A stretch of 64,000 nt of DNA. It comes from Steromphala cineraria. Its lineage: Eukaryota; Mollusca; Gastropoda; Trochida; Trochidae. Position 1 is the stretch's first letter. Every line of letters begins with the position of its first letter. Of the stretch, positions 59,454-64,000 are shown in pieces. The notes below the pieces were generated by a model. It made no database searches. It was not told where the DNA came from and was given only the letters and a program-made list of their open reading frames with translations. Made by a program: the position numbers and the translations under genes. The stretch covers positions 22,286,777 to 22,350,776 of the forward strand of contig OU744727.1 of NCBI GenBank assembly GCA_916613615.1. The letters are read 5' to 3'.

Positions 59454-60477
59454 CGACACACAGAGTTAAAGAAGGGTGTCGGTATTGAAACTTGGAGGAT
59501 AGCTATAGGCTGTTTTTTACCTAACAGGGTGAGATACGCTTTCCATTGCCCCGCTATAACGCTAGTGCATGGTACCCGTATAGGTCTCCGTCTCGCTGTA
59601 CTCATGTTCACTCTCATGTCGGTCGCGGGAGATGTGGAGTCCAACCCGGGACCACCTAAACCGAGTAGTAGGGGATACAGCTCACAGAGCAGGATGCAGA
59701 CGAGACTGTCCTCAACTAATGTCAACAGGTTGTTGTCTCCAGACTCTGAGGATCTCGGTTCAACTCTCAAATTAATTCAAACTGAACTTACATCCCTGCA
59801 TGACAAATTTGATCGATTCGCTTCGGAATTCAACGATCAAATTCGTGTTTTGCATAACGAGAACGATTCACTTCGTGAACGTGTGTCGTTTCTAGAAAAT
59901 AAGACCGATAAGCTAGAGGCCCAATCCAGAAGGAATAATGTAATTATTCGTGGAATCCCCGAAGATAAAGGTGAGACATGGCAGACTGTTGAAAAAAAAG
60001 TCAGAGAGTTTATTGACAATAAACTAGATATTGATGATGCAATGACACTCCCTATTGATCGTGCCCATCGCTTACACAGTAAATCCGGTGTGAGACCAGT
60101 TATTGTCCGTTTTGCCTTCTTTAAAGATAAGGAAGCGGTAATGGAAGGGGGACGCCGCAAACTCAAGGGGGACTCAATCAATAGAGTTTCTGAGGATTTT
60201 TACGGAAAATACCCGTTGGATAAGACAGCAGTTATTTCCGTTTATGCGACAGGCAAGGGACAGCGGCAAAGTAGCCTTTCTAAGCTACGATAAGCTAGTT
60301 ATCAACGGTGACGTTTTTGTGTTCAATGATGAGAACAAAAACCTGAAGCAGATAGGCAGACGTAGGAACTGGACAGGTAGAACCCAATCTCCACCTCGGA
60401 GTTCAAACTCCCCGCCAGCCAGCTCATCGCACAACACGTCGTCTGCTCTCCACCGGCTAGACTCTGTTACGACGTAA
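59454..60477 (+). pseudogene. LINE ORF1 (L1/Tx1-type) with an N-terminal 2A-like motif, frameshifted
   Basis: An open frame from 59454 encodes a hydrophobic stretch (LRLAVLMFTLMSVA) directly followed by GDVESNPGP (about 59628-59654), an exact match to the 2A consensus D.E.NPGP. The first in-frame ATGs are inside the hydrophobic stretch. There follow a Ser-rich linker, a long coiled coil (from about 59790; LENKTDKLEAQSRRNN), and the RRM-like core typical of L1 ORF1p (VIIRGIPED, DRAHRL, RPVIVRF). Near 60225-60240 the frame is lost; the expected C-terminal domain (ARDSGKVAFLSY, then a basic RRR end) continues in another frame to a TAA at 60475-60477. No reverse transcriptase ORF follows. By analogy with other 2A-bearing LINEs the motif would cause ribosome skipping; here the copy looks dead. 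Confidence 0.8.
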
Positions 60478-60690
60478 GATGTAATAAACGCGGTAAGATG
60501 TAATAACTGCGGTAAATTGTAATAAAAACGCGGTAAGATGTAATACTGCGGTAAAATGTAATAAAAATGCGGTAAAATGTAATAAATACAGGTGCGGTAA
60601 ATTGTAATAGGGGGGTGCGGTAAAATGTTACTAAAAGGTGCGGTAATTTGTAATATAATATGCGGTAAAATGTAATAACCTTTCCGCAAC
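60465..60690 (+). repeat. Tandem array of GCGGTAAAATGTAATA
   Basis: About ten or eleven copies of a 16-mer with variable spacers, starting at the stop codon of the LINE ORF1 remnant (the stop TAA is inside the first copy). No coding role. It marks the breakpoint where ORF2 would be expected. Confidence 0.8.
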
Positions 60691-60828
60691 CTTGGTAAAT
60701 ATTTTTCGACCATTGTTGGCCATCTTAGAACGCTGCTTGTACCTGTGATGATATATGGATTTATTTTATGTTTGGGGGAGATACATCTAGATACATGTAT
60801 ATAAATAAAATTAAATCGTATTATCAGT

Positions 60829-61600
60829 CATTCTAGTTTTGTAAGAAATAGAGTTGCCCTAACCATCATGTGTTGTGCAATAAAGTATAATTTTGCCCCG
60901 AACTATTATAGTGTAAGCATGAGGCCGACATTATTAAAGTTCAGGACAAAAGTATACTTTATTGAAAAACACATGATGGTTGGGGCTACTCTATTACTTT
61001 TCTTGTATGTCGGTTTATTACTCGTTTAAGTTATTTCTTCTCCAAATCGAAAATTATTTTGTAAGTCACGTCCGTCCGCCAATTAAAAATCCTTGATCAG
61101 GGCCATACCTAGTGACGTCATGGCTGATTGTTATTGACGTCACGGGCTATTGTTTTTTTTTAAAGAAATAAAGTAGCGCTAGCCACTGTACTTTTATAGC
61201 TTCAAACAATTAGGCCTTGTGTCTAATGCTTTAACAATAATAGTTCAGGGCAAAACTATACTTTATTGCAAAACACAAGATGGTTAGGGCTACTGTATTT
61301 CTTTTCTAGTATGTCTATTTTTACGTGTTTAAGTTATTTCTACTCCAAATATAAACATATTCTGTAAATCACGTCCGGCCTCAAATTGATCAGGGGCATA
61401 TCTAGTGACGTCATGGCTGATTGTTATTGACGTCATGGGTCATTGTTGCGTGACGTCACTCAAAATCTATTGCGGAATAAATGATGGGCGGCGCCTTTGA
61501 TCTTTACGGGAACAATACTAGAATCCGTTTAGAGTGACATCACAAAACTATGCTCCATGGCGTCAATAACAATTGGCTATGACGTCACTAGATCGAGGAT
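60829..61600. repeat. Duplicated foldback repeat with TGACGTCA clusters
   Basis: 60829-61010 forms a hairpin: 'gagttgccctaaccatcatg' on the left is matched in inverted form by 'catgatggttggggctactc' on the right. A diverged second copy occupies about 61160-61330. Each copy is followed by a shared block (gatcagggcatac/tctagtgacgtcatggctga). Perfect TGACGTCA occurs at 61113, 61135, 61406, 61428, 61451 and 61580. No transposase frame is seen. It is probably a non-autonomous DNA element duplicated in tandem. Confidence 0.65.
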
Positions 61601-62539
61601 TTTCAGTTCGCAGGAAAATGTTTTTAAGGGGTTTTTTTTTCGACAAAGGTGGTCACTTTGCCTCTTAGCTTGGGGCAAAGCGCCCCATGCGAAAAGACAC
61701 ACAAATGTGAAATGTAGAACACATTTACAACGATTACAATACAACAAAGATTTGTTAAAGTACCATACAGTGTACAGGTACCCTTATGAAAGCTTAACAA
61801 AGACAACATATTGTTTATATGTCATGGACCTAGATTTTCGAAGTTCGTAACCAAAAACTTACCTATTACTATATACGAACTTTTAAGAACTATAAGCGTC
61901 TTGACAATTTAACTCATTAACTATCAGAAAACAATTAAAATATAAAAAGAAATAAAGAAATATATAATCCATATCAAACTTATTTTGTGAGGCAAGATAT
62001 ATATAACAGGAAAACTGAAAGTGAATAAGCTACAATGAATGTTGATCATTGCTCCTCCCTTTGGGTATGTTGCCGAGGGGCTAGGTTGTTGTGACAACCA
62101 GAGATAGTTGACTTTTAATTAAGTCGTTTAATTCTAATTGTTTATTTGATTGAGTCCTCCAACGAATTTGTTTACTTTAAACATTTCTACTAGCACATAT
62201 ATTATAATCCCAAATACACCAATGGCATTTTTATCATGTTCTTTATGAGAAAATGGTACTCTGTTTGGAACATAAATTTTAAGATAACTTTTAATAAGAA
62301 ATAATTCATATTTTATAATCACAAAACGTTTTTAGTTTTAAACAGTGTTGAAGCTTATTTCTCCAAATATTGCAAATAATTATTACTGTTTTGTTTGTTT
62401 TGTTTTTGGATTCTGATAAAGTAATTGTAGTTCAATCCGATGTTGTTTTTTTACAATAAAGTTACATTATAGAAATACAACAATCTTCATTTTTTGATAA
62501 TCATAACGTTCATGCAATTATTTATATAATTAATACAGT
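61601..62539. other. Intergenic DNA, no gene seen
   Basis: A 97-codon plus frame (61557-61850) and a 62-codon minus frame (62134-62322) have no domain or supported splice sites. The remainder is AT-rich. Confidence 0.5.
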
Positions 62540-62740
62540 ATCCCTGATTATCATGAGCTTTGCAATAAATTATACACCTCAACTATGATAGTTAATGCTC
62601 GAGATACCAGGGCCGTTCAAGTGACGTCATAATGTAGTTTTTATAATGACGTCATGTCTATCATTTCTGCATGACGTCACTCAAAAACTATAACGGTCTT
62701 ATAAGGAGCGCTGTCTTTGATTATTACAAAACGATATTAG
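62540..62740. repeat. Third, partial copy of the TGACGTCA-bearing repeat
   Basis: It shares 'gtgacgtcat', 'aatgacgtcatg', 'tgacgtcactcaaaa' and the following 'gg.gc.gc.tttgat' with the block near 61400-61500. TGACGTCA occurs at 62622, 62647 and 62672, spaced 25 bases. Confidence 0.6.
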
Positions 62741-64000
62741 AAATGGTTGAAATCGGTGATTGTTCCATACCTATTTACTTATAAAGAAAGAAATACGCCT
62801 TGTCTGTATCTTTTTTTCTGCCTATAAACTGTTTTAGTAAAACCTTTGGTTCTGTAGCTTATCAGGCTCAAGATTTAAGTTTGCTTAAGCGTTTGACCAA
62901 TGTTCCCTTCAGGATTATGTACAATTTCGTTAGAATTCCAATTACAATAGGAGTCTCTAGACACGTTTTATCATTCTATGCCTTGTGCTTCTGGAGACGA
63001 AAGTCGCAAAAAGATGTAGGTAGGGGTCAAAATGTCACGAAGGCTATAAACTATCATTCTCATTAGTCAAGGAGTTTGTACACCAGATTTCAGTCTTCCA
63101 AGCTTATTTCTTTAGGAGAAGGAGTCTGATGGATTGACTGACGGATGCATGGACAGACGCCGGACACCATGGCACCATCGGGACTTTCAGGACTGATGAC
63201 ATAATAAGACATACACTACAAAAGAAGTTGTATAAATTGAAATCAAACGTTCTGCATCAATGATAAGCTTCGTAGTTTCTTTTTAAAATTTCATTCTTAA
63301 AAAATATCATTTAATAGGCTTATTATTTCAATTCAGTTTTAAATGTTAGCTTTGTAGAATGGACCAGCAGTTCAAGAGTGTAAATAGTTGCAGTTTACAC
63401 AGAGTAACAAACGAGGATTCATACCAAACGAGGATATTTACAAAGTTTTAGACTATATATATTTATGAAGTAATTCGTATTTTCAATATAAGCACATGTG
63501 CACACATCAAGTTTGTCGAGTAGAAAATTTTGTAAAAATGAAATAGAATCGGTAATACAGCAAATTATTAAGCCCAGAAACGTAACAAAAGACTTTCACG
63601 GAACTCAAATATGTAAATATCCTCGCTCTGTTTATGCAGAAATTAATTCGTATCCTTATGTATCATATGTCTGTCTTAGGTAATAATCTCTTTACATCCA
63701 AGGCATGTAAAATTAGAACACCCTACTAAAAAGAGAATAGTCCTGAACTTTATTAACGAGATGTTATTGAGTAGTTAAGAGATTCAGAAGAGAATTGGCA
63801 TTGGCAACAAGAAATGTATGCAATGTTTTACGAAATAAAAATGAATTAAAACGCATTTATATCAAATAGGCACATTCCAAAAGAGGATTTTGTTAAAAGG
63901 TTCGTGTATGTATGAACATTTGTTGCAGGATAAGAAACTCATATTCATGTGAAACAAGAAGAGAATATGCAGATAAAAGAAGATAGAAGTAAAATGAGTA
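62741..64000. other. Right end of window, no gene seen
   Basis: AT-rich, with an 88-codon frame at 62800-63066 that shows no domain. A short stretch near 63125-63195 (gactgacggatgcatggacagacgccggacaccatgg, cut here to its theme of gacgga/gacaga words) looks like the tail of a dispersed repeat. Nothing else is supported. Confidence 0.45.

Noticed and set aside
62134..62322. Minus-strand hydrophobic frame as a missing exon of the TMEM272-like gene
   Set aside because: A cag acceptor exists, but there is no donor in the right phase and the peptide does not fit the family pattern.

Overview
This window is eukaryotic genomic DNA: AT-rich, intron-dense, full of dispersed and tandem repeats, with no bacterial-type gene packing. 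A marine invertebrate, most likely a lophotrochozoan such as a mollusc, is my inference. It rests on short GT-AG exons in long AT-rich introns, tRNA-derived SINE pieces, an L1-type LINE ORF1 with a 2A-like motif (known from molluscan, echinoderm and lancelet retrotransposons), and many small foldback and TTAA-flanked transposons. The species cannot be read from the sequence.

Layout. 1-11500 is mostly intergenic: two tRNA-like SINE pieces, a possible last exon of an upstream plus-strand gene (2334-2473), two TTAA-flanked MITEs, a MULE-like element with 10-bp target duplications (5370-5829) and a 2.7-kb satellite of about 61-bp units (6500-9230). 11601-52391 is one giant plus-strand gene. I reconstruct 53 coding exons that join in phase throughout and give a protein of about 3,386 residues: signal peptide, EMI-like cysteine-rich N-terminus, a second Cys-rich segment, an EGF-like domain, a long chain of about 20 FN3-like repeats, one exon carrying a DUF642/CBM-like jelly-roll, more FN3-like repeats, and a stop with no transmembrane segment. 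It should be a secreted, matrix- or mucus-type modular protein; I do not recognise it as a named gene. 52392-56644 is a 3' flank with a foldback element. 56645-57540 holds the last two exons of a minus-strand TMEM272-like membrane protein, tail-to-tail with the giant gene. 57655-59370 is a 20-bp minisatellite, 59454-60477 a frameshifted LINE ORF1 with the 2A-like motif, and 60465-60690 a short tandem array starting at its stop codon. 60830-62740 holds a dispersed repeat family carrying nine perfect TGACGTCA palindromes. The last kilobase shows no recognisable gene.

The most unusual signals concern splicing inside the giant gene. Intron 43 begins with about 40 tandem copies of its own 5' splice site (40-bp unit). 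The EGF exon is preceded by four extra tandem copies of its 3' splice site and first 36 bases (90-bp unit), one of which could be used in frame. The acceptor of exon 3 sits 9 bases from the end of a TTAA transposon, which supplies the pyrimidine tract. Several introns hold decayed tandem copies of the neighbouring exon. Together these suggest that the gene grows and remodels by local tandem duplication of splice-site-bearing segments.
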